Source: Deltaproteobacteria bacterium RIFCSPLOWO2_02_FULL_57_26 (GTDB lineage Bacteria; Desulfobacterota; Binatia; UBA9968). Taken from it: DNA of 15,180 bases. This document shows, piece by piece, positions 1-7,629 of this stretch. Each line of letters starts with the position of its first letter. Position 1 is the stretch's first letter. The stretch lies in NCBI GenBank assembly GCA_001798455.1, contig MGSI01000136.1, forward strand, positions 1 through 15,180. The letters run 5' to 3'. The position numbers and the translations under genes were made by a program. Below the pieces are notes generated by a model, which had not been told where the DNA came from, did no database searches, and saw only the letters and a list, made by a program, of their open reading frames with translations.

Positions 1-3000
1 AACAGGCGCTTGAGCCCTTCCTCCAACCTTTCCGGATCCAGAACCTCGCCCCCGGTCTCTTCGGCAAGGCGAGTCAGCAATGCCACATTGGGCTTGAGTT
101 CACGGTATTCCTTGGGATAGGGAGCAATGAAGGGGACCGTCGTAACCGCCTGAGCCTCCTGCCGGGTTTCTTTCTCTTCCTGAATCGTCAATAGGTGCAT
201 TCCGCGCTCACCCGCGGCGAAGCTGGTCTCATACCGCCCGGGCGCAACCTGCATAAAAGTCGATGCGCGACCAGCCTGGCTTGGGTCGGTCAGAATTCCT
301 TTTAGTTTCAGATGATTGACGAAGCGGCCTTCCCGGGAGAGGATGTCAACGAGGGCTTTGACCTGATCTCCTTCCCGACGAAGCTCGGTCCGGATCTTGT
401 CTTCCGAGCCCCGCCGCATGGTGCTGCGCGCAAGCTGACCTGTCCACTGCGGGAAATCCGCCCACGCTACCCATTCCTTCCCCCATCTGCCACTCAAGTC
501 GGAGGTGAAGGCCGACACCCGCCCGAGCCCATAGCGCCAGGAGACCAGCAGGGGATCTTCGCCCGCCTTCATGAGCAGCTCCGTACGGTCCTTGGGACGG
601 GTCAGGACATAGCCCCGGACCGGAGGTATGCTTTTCTCGGCGAAGCCCTTAAGCGGCCCGACGGCAGCGATAATGCTGGGATAGACCAGCCTTTCGACTA
701 GCAGATCGCGTGAGATCAAGAGCGCCTCGGTGGTAAAGATTTGCGGTATCGTCTGCGGATCGATAGTGACATAGGCTCTACCGCTTCCACCCTTTGCGAT
801 TTGCGAGAGCAATACCAGGTCGGCATCATGACCCACCGCTACCGTAGAGACGGTAATGCCTCCCCGCGCCATCTTCGACACCAGCGTGGAGAAATCCTGC
901 TTGTCTGTCAGCCCGTCAGACAGAACGATGAGATGTTTGATCGCGGCCGCCTTGGTGGAAAAGACGCGGTAGGCCTCGACCATAGCCTTGTAAAGGTCGG
1001 TGCCGCCCTCGGACTGCAGCGAGGAGAGTTGCTCGGAGATCCACTCCCCCTTTCCCACCTCGCGGAACGGCAGCACCCAGTCCCACCCCGCATCAAAGGC
1101 CAAGATCCCGATCTGGTCTGAAGGGTTCATGATGTCCGCAGCAGCCACGGTCGCAGCCTTGGCCAAGTCCAGCTTAGTGGCCCCCGGTGGTCCTGCCCCC
1201 ATGCTCCCCGACTTGTCCAGGACGAACAAAAGCGCCACATGGGGCAAATTGAGCCGGGCGGGAGGCCTCATCTCCACCGGGAGAACCCGCTCCAGGGGCG
1301 TCCGGTAGTAGCCTCCGGCTCCATAACTTTGCGTCCCACCGATAACGATCAACCCGCCCCCTAAATCGCGCACGTATCGCTCCAAAGCTTCCATACTCGA
1401 TTGGGCAAGGCCGTAGGCGGGAACGTTGTCCAGGATCACAAGATCGAAAGTAGAAATCTCCGGCAGGGAGAGCGAGATCTGCTGTGCCGCGGCCTCGACG
1501 ACGGCGTACCCCTGCGCCGCGAGGACTCGTGGAATATAGCGTTGAGTGTTTCCTCCAGGATGGAGATAGAGCACCCTCGGCGGACCCTGAACCTGGATGA
1601 CACCCTGCAAAAGATTGTTCTCCGCGAGGGTATCTTCAGCGGATTCGACCAGCGACTCGAACCTATGATGGCCCCTTTCCACCAGGGTGTTCTTGAATCT
1701 GAGCCAGTTGGTTCCGGGCCGAAGCATCACCGCCGCCTCTTCCTGAATGATACCGTCGCGCAGGAGCTTCACCCGGGCGCGGGCTTCGTAAAGGCTTTCA
1801 ACGGCCACCTTCACTTCAAACGCCTCGCCGCTGTGGACCTCATGGGGTAGAATCAGCTCGCTCAGGTAAATCTCGTTTTTCCCTTGCGGAAGATTGACCG
1901 GCAAAACCCAAACCGGCACGTCCTGAGCGCGCAGCAAAGGCACGACCCGCGCCGCCTCGCCGCGATTTTCGTTGCCGTCAGAAATCAACAGAACCCGCCC
2001 CTGCCGCCCCTCTCCGATCTGGGCGGCCGCCGCCTGAAGCGCCGACCGGATGTCGGTTTCTTCGCGACCCACCTCGGGAGAAAAGTCGGCCGAGCTGAAA
2101 TCCTTGCGAGGAAAAAACTCCCAGACCGGTTTCTGTCCAAAAGCCAGGAGACCAACGCGCAGCTCCGGATTTTTGCTGCGCCGGGCCGACTCGATGACCC
2201 GAAGGGAACTTTCCCTGGCTTCCTGTCCGACGCTGCGGGAGAAATCCACTCCCAGGATCACATCCAGGGCATCGACGGCGCGTAATATTTTCGGATTGAA
2301 CAGCGAAAGAGCGATCCCGGAGATAGCCAGAAGGCGAAAAGCCCAGGGGAAAAACGACCCACTGCCGATCCGAAAGGCGAGAAAGGCCTCAAGGCCGAGG
2401 AGTATCAAAGCCACGGCGAGGAGCAAGGGCCAGAGAGAAAACGGCGCTTCCGTCTTTTTCCCGGTCCCACGTTCGGTGACTGTCGGGTCCTGAGGCCGCA
2501 CTCGTGGGTTAATCTGGGACTCGCTTTGGCTGAAAAGATTGACCGCAAACTCCCCTTGCCTGCTCTGGGCTTTGAAGGCATAAAACCCAGCCTCCACGGT
2601 CTCCGGGTAAAGCAAAGGGTTGGCGGTCGCCTGAAGCGTCTCGCTTCTGCCGCGAGGTCGCTTCACTTCCACGCGATCGCCTCCGGGTGACACGTGGATG
2701 GCGTAGGGAGTGCCGGCCTGGACCTGCTCGGCCGGAAATTCACTTCTTGGCGGGCGAAACCAATTAAAGGCGTTGCTGAAAAGGATCGGAAAGGCCACCC
2801 GGAAGGGAAGATCGGAAGCGAACAGATCAAAACCCAGAACCAAGGCTCTCAGCCTTCCCCTCTCCAGCGCGACGAGCAGAGGCTCCGCACCGGCGCGGGC
2901 CAGGACGATCGCACCATCGGCGCCCTCCAGGCGCAAGGCGTCTTTGATGTAGAGATCATCGAGGCGCAGTCCCTGAGTGAGAGGATGCTCCTTCAGAGAA

Positions 3001-4211
3001 GAGAGAAGTCGGGGCCGGTAGATTTTGCCTTTCACCTTCAGGGGGAGGCCCTCAGCCACCGTATTGATAAGAATGAAATTCCCTTCCCCGAGGGATGGGA
3101 GGGGAATCCCGTCCGCGATGATGACGTCGAACTGCCCAGGTTCCTGACGCAAAAGTTTTGCTGGCCACCGCTCCATACGGGACACGCGAACATTGGGAAG
3201 GAAGCGAAAGAGATGTTCTAAATATGGGTTGCCTTTGCCGACATAAAGGAGACGGAGCGGAGCAGGTTCGGAAAAAGTAAGAAAGGCCACGTTGTCGAGC
3301 GGAAAGTCATCTTCGAAGCCTAATCGGGCTACAGCGCGCCTGGGCGGTGCTCCCCGATACGGATAGATGACCACCCGGCTTTCCTGCGCCGGGACCTCGA
3401 GCGCGGATTCCGCCCATAGCTTCTCCCCCAGCGTGAGCGCCAGCGATGTCCGGATGGGCCGGGCAGTGAAGTTCCTCACATGGACCATAACTTCGTACTC
3501 TTCCGCTCGATCGGGCAGGCGGCGGAATTCAAAGCCCATGATCCCGATATTTTCGTTTCTCCCTTCCACCAGGATCAGGCGAAGCTGCGACGCGTGCCAG
3601 GGTAGCTCTTCGGCTCCCTCGAAGGCCCCGTCACTCAAAACCACTACCCGATCGCGGCCGCCCCGCTTGATGAAAGAATGGGCGAAGAGGACCGCCTCTT
3701 TGACCTGACCTGGGGCATCGGTCGCCTCCAGGCTCCGCCCCAAATCCCGGAGCCGAACCCCGTCTGCCGTGAGCGGAGACAATACTCGAGGGCTGGGCCC
3801 CGCTCCGATCACCATCATCCTCTCACCGGCGGGCAGGGTATCGACCAGAGCACGAAACTCACGCCGGGCCTCGTCCATACGGCTTCCCCGCAGGCCTCTG
3901 GCTTTCATGCTCGCGCTTAGATCGATCACCACGATGGTATCCCCGGCCGGCGCGCCAAATCGGAGCAGCGACGGATCCGCCAAAGCCACAATGAGCATCA
4001 GCGCGCTCAGAAGCTGAAGCATAAGAAGGAGGTTTTTCTTGAACAGCCAACCGATCCTCGTTCCCATGGGGCGTTCTTTCAGCACGCGCTCCCAGAGAAA
4101 CAGAGCGGTCGTCCTCACTCGCACTCCGCGGGGCCTTAGACTGTGAAGAATGAGGATCAGCGGAAAAGCACCCAGGAGAAGGAGGAAAGCCTGTGGAAAA
4201 CCCCAACTCAT
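1..4211 (-). CDS. Giant BatA-like triple-VWA membrane protein, C-terminus cut by window edge
   Basis: One uninterrupted frame of 1403 codons runs off the left edge. Half one (1-590) is BatA-like: MSWGFPQAFLLLLGAFPLIL (first helix), second helix about 60-78, and VWA1 with DLSAS (97-101) and LSDG (192-195). A beta-sandwich and an amidotransferase-like segment (320-486) follow. Half two begins with helices at about 593-614 and 621-640. It continues with VWA2 (DFSRS 656-660, ISDG 743-746), a beta-sandwich, an amidotransferase-like segment from RVLYL (879-883) through GGTQSYGAGGY (958-968), and VWA3 (DKSGS 999-1003, LSDG 1097-1100). YGLGRVSAFTSDLSGRW (about 1230) follows. These halves are normally separate neighbouring genes. 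No cysteine was found. VWA domains probably bind metal and partner proteins outside the membrane; target unknown. The start fits the family but lacks a Shine-Dalgarno. Confidence 0.88.
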   Translation of the reverse strand, partial: MSWGFPQAFLLLLGAFPLILILHSLRPRGVRVRTTALFLWERVLKERPMGTRIGWLFKKNLLLMLQLLSALMLIVALADPSLLRFGAPAGDTIVVIDLSASMKARGLRGSRMDEARREFRALVDTLPAGERMMVIGAGPSPRVLSPLTADGVRLRDLGRSLEATDAPGQVKEAVLFAHSFIKRGGRDRVVVLSDGAFEGAEELPWHASQLRLILVEGRNENIGIMGFEFRRLPDRAEEYEVMVHVRNFTARPIRTSLALTLGEKLWAESALEVPAQESRVVIYPYRGAPPRRAVARLGFEDDFPLDNVAFLTFSEPAPLRLLYVGKGNPYLEHLFRFLPNVRVSRMERWPAKLLRQEPGQFDVIIADGIPLPSLGEGNFILINTVAEGLPLKVKGKIYRPRLLSSLKEHPLTQGLRLDDLYIKDALRLEGADGAIVLARAGAEPLLVALERGRLRALVLGFDLFASDLPFRVAFPILFSNAFNWFRPPRSEFPAEQVQAGTPYAIHVSPGGDRVEVKRPRGRSETLQATANPLLYPETVEAGFYAFKAQSRQGEFAVNLFSQSESQINPRVRPQDPTVTERGTGKKTEAPFSLWPLLLAVALILLGLEAFLAFRIGSGSFFPWAFRLLAISGIALSLFNPKILRAVDALDVILGVDFSRSVGQEARESSLRVIESARRSKNPELRVGLLAFGQKPVWEFFPRKDFSSADFSPEVGREETDIRSALQAAAAQIGEGRQGRVLLISDGNENRGEAARVVPLLRAQDVPVWVLPVNLPQGKNEIYLSELILPHEVHSGEAFEVKVAVESLYEARARVKLLRDGIIQEEAAVMLRPGTNWLRFKNTLVERGHHRFESLVESAEDTLAENNLLQGVIQVQGPPRVLYLHPGGNTQRYIPRVLAAQGYAVVEAAAQQISLSLPEISTFDLVILDNVPAYGLAQSSMEALERYVRDLGGGLIVIGGTQSYGAGGYYRTPLERVLPVEMRPPARLNLPHVALLFVLDKSGSMGAGPPGATKLDLAKAATVAAADIMNPSDQIGILAFDAGWDWVLPFREVGKGEWISEQLSSLQSEGGTDLYKAMVEAYRVFSTKAAAIKHLIVLSDGLTDKQDFSTLVSKMARGGITVSTVAVGHDADLVLLSQIAKGGSGRAYVTIDPQTIPQIFTTEALLISRDLLVERLVYPSIIAAVGPLKGFAEKSIPPVRGYVLTRPKDRTELLMKAGEDPLLVSWRYGLGRVSAFTSDLSGRWGKEWVAWADFPQWTGQLARSTMRRGSEDKIRTELRREGDQVKALVDILSREGRFVNHLKLKGILTDPSQAGRASTFMQVAPGRYETSFAAGERGMHLLTIQEEKETRQEAQAVTTVPFIAPYPKEYRELKPNVALLTRLAEETGGEVLDPERLEEGLKRL

Positions 4212-4230
4212 AAATTCGAATAAAGGGGAT

Positions 4231-4297
4231 AGTTCTTAGTTTTGAGTTCTTAGTTTTGAGTTGTAACTAAAAATTAAAAACTCAAAATTCATAACTA
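4231..4297. repeat. AT-rich intergenic element A (14-nt tandem units plus inverted repeat)
   Basis: It lies between the DUF58 and VWA genes. Two exact 14-nt copies of agttcttagttttg occur back to back (4231-4244 and 4245-4258). The arms ttttgagtt (4254-4262) and aactcaaaa (4279-4287) form a 9-bp inverted repeat. The 17-mer at 4264-4280 matches element C at 12097-12081 in the opposite orientation. No terminator-like GC stem is present. The gap interrupts an otherwise gapless operon and leaves the VWA gene's ATG at 4211 without a Shine-Dalgarno. Confidence 0.65.
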
Positions 4298-5188
4298 TTA
4301 CTTAATGCTCCGCGCCTGGCGGAGCGTTAGGAGAACAAAATCTTCGATCGGGGTCGTCGTCGTGGTCCTGAGGTAATCCACCCGACGGTTGAGGCAAAAC
4401 GATTCGATCTCCGCAAAGTAGCGCTCGAGTTCCTCCCGGAAGCGGCGGACAAGCTCGGCATCGAGAAAAATCCTCTTCTCCCTGGCGCTCTCTACGTCCG
4501 ACAACAAAACATCCCCCGAAACTTCCTGCCCGAGCTCGGCCCGGTCCAAAATATGGATCACCAAGAGCTGGTATTTTTTCCCCACCAGCTCCTCCAATCC
4601 CCCACGCCACCCCTCGGGATCAAAAAGGTCGCTCAAGAGCACGACCAGCCCGGGCCGAGAGAAGAGCGAGGAGAAGGCTCGAGCGGAGGTTCTGAAATCT
4701 GTCTTCCCCTGGCAGGAAAGATTTTCCAAGAAATGGAAAAGCGTAAGGATCTGCTCCCGGCCCCGTCCCAGGGCGAAGGGTAAGGAGAGATCGGAAGCAA
4801 AGCTTGCACCGCCTACGCGATCGAGATTCTTAAGGCCGATATAGCCCAGCGCCGCGGCCACTCTCTTGGCATATTCTATCTTCGGCGGCGTCCCTTCTGC
4901 CATGGATTGGCTGGTATCGAGCAGCAGGTAGAGGTTCATCTCTTCCTCCGCGGCAAAGAGCTTCAGCCAGAGCCGCCCGAGCCGCCGGTAAATGTTCCAA
5001 TCAACGTAGCGCAGGTCGTCGCCTTTCTGGTACCTCCGGAAGTCGGAAAACTCGAGGCTGAAACCTTTTCGCGATGACGGGTGTTCTCCCCTGGCGCTCG
5101 ACCAAGAGAGACGCTTTGCCGCCAAGCGCAGTCGCTCCAGCTTCTTAAGAAATTCGGGCTCGAGAAAGGTGGAGAGGGTCTCAGCCAT
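4298..5188 (-). CDS. DUF58 domain protein (MoxR partner, VWA-like)
   Basis: 296 residues. It carries the DUF58 core: KGFSLEFSDFRRYQKGDDLR (41-60) and YVDWNIYRRLGRLWLKLF (61-78). A VWA-like fold follows, with DTSQS (91-95) retaining the DxSxS metal-site pattern, and VVLLSDLFDP further on. No signal peptide or membrane helix is present, so it is cytoplasmic; longer family members carry N-terminal helices, and this is the short form. DUF58 proteins nearly always lie next to moxR and are thought to link the ATPase to membrane VWA proteins. The start is 9 bp after the moxR stop with a modest AAAGAG upstream. The stop falls at the edge of AT-rich element A. Confidence 0.93.
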   Translation of the reverse strand: MAETLSTFLEPEFLKKLERLRLAAKRLSWSSARGEHPSSRKGFSLEFSDFRRYQKGDDLRYVDWNIYRRLGRLWLKLFAAEEEMNLYLLLDTSQSMAEGTPPKIEYAKRVAAALGYIGLKNLDRVGGASFASDLSLPFALGRGREQILTLFHFLENLSCQGKTDFRTSARAFSSLFSRPGLVVLLSDLFDPEGWRGGLEELVGKKYQLLVIHILDRAELGQEVSGDVLLSDVESAREKRIFLDAELVRRFREELERYFAEIESFCLNRRVDYLRTTTTTPIEDFVLLTLRQARSIK

Positions 5189-5197
5189 CGACTCTTT

Positions 5198-6196
5198 TCA
5201 CAAAATTTCCGCCACCCCTTCCGCCACCGCCTCCAGGACTTTCTCCGCCGTGATTCCCTCCGCATCCGCTTCCAGGTTGAGAATGATGCGGTGGCGCAGG
5301 CCAGGCAGCATGACGGATCGGATGTCCTGAAAAGAGACATTGGGGCGTCCCGTGAGCAAGGAACGGGCCTTGGCTGCCAGGATCAGGCTCTGCAGCCCTC
5401 GCGGGCTGGATCCGTAGAGGACGTAGCGATCCGCCAGCGAGACGCGGCCGTCTTTGCGCGGATGGCTAGCCATAACCAAGCGCACCGCGTAGTCTTTGAC
5501 CGGTTCAGCGATGGGAACCTCTCGGACCCAGTCCCTGATTTCTAAGACCGCTTCGGCGTCCAAAACTTTTCTGAGCGGAGGCGGCGGAGGAGCCGTGGTC
5601 AGATCCGCGATCCGGCCGAGCTCTTCGCGGCTCGGATATTGAAGCAGCAATTTGAAGAAGAATCTGTCAATCTGCGCTTCAGGCAAAGGATAGGTCCCTT
5701 CCATTTCAATCGGATTCTGCGTCGCCAGCACGATGAAGGGGCTCTCAAGCCGGTGGCTCCTACCCCCGACGGTGACACTTTGCTCCTGCATAGCCTCGAG
5801 CAGCGCCGACTGAGTTTTAGGGGTAGCGCGGTTGATTTCATCCGCCAGCACGATATGGGCGAAAACCGGTCCCCGCTGAAAATCAAAGACCTTTTTTCCG
5901 GCGGCATCGTCGGTCAGGACAATCGTCCCCGTGATATCGGCCGGCATGAGGTCCGGGGTGAACTGAATCCGCGAGAAAGTCAGATTCAACACCTCGGCGA
6001 GGCTTCGCACCAACAGAGTCTTGCCCAATCCTGGCACACCCTCTAGCAGGCAATGACCCCCGCAAACCAAGGCGACAAAAACCTGCTCGATCAGCGCCTC
6101 ATGGCCCACAACGACACGGCCGAGCTCGTCCCTCAATTCTTCAAAGGCGCGACGGACCGCGACCGTTCTCCCCCGGACCTCATCCAAGCCTTCCAT
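5198..6196 (-). CDS. moxR: MoxR-family AAA+ ATPase
   Basis: 332 residues, the usual MoxR length. Walker A GVPGLGKT (53-60), Walker B HIVLADE (114-120), sensor 1 ATQNP (158-162), arginine finger region AQIDRFF (174-180), and sensor 2 GSSPRG (262-267) are all intact. The C-terminal lid ends at DAEGITAEKVLEAVAEGV. MoxR proteins are cytoplasmic chaperone-like ATPases that work with VWA proteins to mature or remodel protein complexes. The open frame runs upstream to 6373, but the start at 6196 is preferred: it follows the previous stop by 2 nt, has GGAG 5 nt upstream, and removes an atypical G/R-rich extension. The DUF58 gene follows after 9 bp, its standard partner. Confidence 0.95.
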   Translation of the reverse strand: MEGLDEVRGRTVAVRRAFEELRDELGRVVVGHEALIEQVFVALVCGGHCLLEGVPGLGKTLLVRSLAEVLNLTFSRIQFTPDLMPADITGTIVLTDDAAGKKVFDFQRGPVFAHIVLADEINRATPKTQSALLEAMQEQSVTVGGRSHRLESPFIVLATQNPIEMEGTYPLPEAQIDRFFFKLLLQYPSREELGRIADLTTAPPPPPLRKVLDAEAVLEIRDWVREVPIAEPVKDYAVRLVMASHPRKDGRVSLADRYVLYGSSPRGLQSLILAAKARSLLTGRPNVSFQDIRSVMLPGLRHRIILNLEADAEGITAEKVLEAVAEGVAEIL

Positions 6197-6198
6197 GT

Positions 6199-7629
6199 TC
6201 ACTCCGGCTTCTCTCCCGTCATCCCCAGCGAAAGAAAATAATTTTTGATCGTTTCCTTCAACCCCTCGGGGATCTTTTCCGAAGCCAGCTCCTCTTCCAC
6301 CTGGCGACGGTAAGAGACGATCACGTCTTCGACCGGAACCACGCTCATTCCTGCCCGAGGCTTCCCGCGCCACGGGAAGCTCTCGATCCTCCCCTCCCCG
6401 AGGATCCCTTTTAGATGGGCCACCATCCCTGGCTCAAAGGGAGGGGGGGCCTGAGCTGCCGGCTCTTTCTTCCCTGGGCGGTCTCCGGGAAGCAATCCCG
6501 GACCCTCGAGCCGGTCGCCGTGAGTGGCTCGGTCCGCGCCGCCTTGAGCGACCCTATCGCCAGCTTCCTCGCCCGGCTCCCCATCCCCGCGAATGAGAAA
6601 GCGGAGAAAATCGCCGATCTCTTTAAGCGTGCGCCGATCCAGCTCGGCCTCCACGCCCTTCTCAAGCTCGCCGAGGATGCCATCAAGCTCCTCCTGGCTA
6701 AGCTGATCGGGCGGCAGACGGCGTTTGCTTAGTTCCTCGCTTAGCCGCGGCAAGCTTTCCAGCCTGCCCCGCAGCGCGCCCTGGGTTCTCTTCTCCCCCT
6801 GCCCTGTCTCGGGCAGGAAGAGGGCCTGCTTGAGGGCCTCGAGCTCCGTCTTCAAATCCGAAAGTTTCTCCCCGGTCGTCGACGTGAACGAGAATGCGGG
6901 CTCGCGCAGGTCGGACGGCATCTCATCGATCCTGCTGGCCAAGCCGGAAAGCTCCTCGCGCAATTTGTTTTCGCTCATCTGCCCGCGGAGCCGTTTCTCC
7001 GCGAGGTCCTCTATAACGCCGGCCACCTTCAAACTTTCGGCCAGCCCCTGGGAACGCGCCTGCCGCTTCAGCCCCTGCGAAAATTCTTTCAGTTGTTGCG
7101 CAAGCGTAGCCGACGGATTCTGACTTGAGGCCGATTGAATATCCACTCCGACATCGAACCAGACAAACAAGAGCCAAAGCAGCAAGAGGGGCGGCAGCCA
7201 AAGGGCATGCCAGGGCAGCCGCCGTTTGAAGAGGAGCCTGAAATCCACCCCCTGGAGCCTTTGCGCAGCCTCGGCGAGAACCACAAGCTCGGGGACTCGC
7301 TTTTCCTTACGCCCTAGAATGTCCCAAGCGGTGAGGGCCCGCTCCTCCAGACCGAGCGATTGATCGAGGTCAAACAGGGCCCGCAAGGATTCCCGCGTCC
7401 CCCAGGGGCGAATCAGAAAGAGAGCACCGGCCATGACCGGGCAAAAAAGCAGAGGTAAAATCAGCGGGCTAACCGCATAGGGCAGCGTCTTCCGGAACGG
7501 GAAAAACACCAGGGAGCCAAGGACCGCAAAGAAGAAAGCCTGGACAAAGATTCTCTCCCTTCTCTGCACCCTCTGCCAGGTGAACAGATCCGAAAAACGC
7601 TCTCGCAGCAGCCGCTCCTCTTCGCTCAA
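6199..7629 (-). CDS. Membrane protein with long helical domain, MoxR-operon hypothetical
   Basis: 476 residues. Three membrane segments occur near 28-46, 52-73 and 139-160. They are followed by a long charged helical stretch (about 172-345, rich in L, E, K and R) that probably forms coiled coil. A disordered G/E/D/P-rich part (347-400) and a small C-terminal region (YRRQVEEELASEKIPEGLKE, 440-459, then NYFLSLG) complete it. The function is not recognised. Similar membrane/coiled-coil proteins with a short C-terminal 'R..VEEEL....IP....E....YF' motif are often seen beside MoxR genes. The start is TTG, overlapping the upstream TGA, with a strong AAGGGAG 8 nt before it. The stop is 2 nt before the moxR ATG. 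It probably anchors or organises the complex at the membrane. Confidence 0.8.
   Translation of the reverse strand: MSEEERLLRERFSDLFTWQRVQRRERIFVQAFFFAVLGSLVFFPFRKTLPYAVSPLILPLLFCPVMAGALFLIRPWGTRESLRALFDLDQSLGLEERALTAWDILGRKEKRVPELVVLAEAAQRLQGVDFRLLFKRRLPWHALWLPPLLLLWLLFVWFDVGVDIQSASSQNPSATLAQQLKEFSQGLKRQARSQGLAESLKVAGVIEDLAEKRLRGQMSENKLREELSGLASRIDEMPSDLREPAFSFTSTTGEKLSDLKTELEALKQALFLPETGQGEKRTQGALRGRLESLPRLSEELSKRRLPPDQLSQEELDGILGELEKGVEAELDRRTLKEIGDFLRFLIRGDGEPGEEAGDRVAQGGADRATHGDRLEGPGLLPGDRPGKKEPAAQAPPPFEPGMVAHLKGILGEGRIESFPWRGKPRAGMSVVPVEDVIVSYRRQVEEELASEKIPEGLKETIKNYFLSLGMTGEKPE
6202..6205 (-). promoter_or_regulatory. Ribosome-binding site deciding the moxR start
   Basis: On the minus strand GGAG lies 5 nt before the ATG at 6196-6194, inside the last codons of the upstream gene. 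It supports this ATG rather than the in-frame ATG at 6373, which would add 59 low-complexity residues unlike any MoxR N-terminus. Confidence 0.75.

Noticed and set aside
312..3920. Several plus-strand open frames of 80-175 codons in the left quarter
   Set aside because: All lie opposite the single long minus-strand VWA frame, which has conserved domains from end to end. None of the plus frames shows a recognisable motif or operon-like spacing.
3859..4206. Minus-strand open frame of 115 codons starting 5 nt inside the VWA gene start
   Set aside because: It is an out-of-frame shadow of the VWA gene, rich in S/P/R. The correct frame gives the canonical BatA N-terminus and VWA1.
4231..4297. CRISPR-like or terminator reading of the tandem AT-rich repeats
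   Set aside because: There are only two 14-nt units with no spacers, no GC stem and no T-run after a stem. It fits neither a CRISPR array nor an intrinsic terminator.
6197..6373. In-frame upstream extension of moxR to an ATG at 6373, adding 59 residues
   Set aside because: The extra residues are G/R-rich and unlike MoxR proteins, and they lie wholly inside the 3' end of the 476-residue gene. The ATG at 6196 has a good GGAG site.
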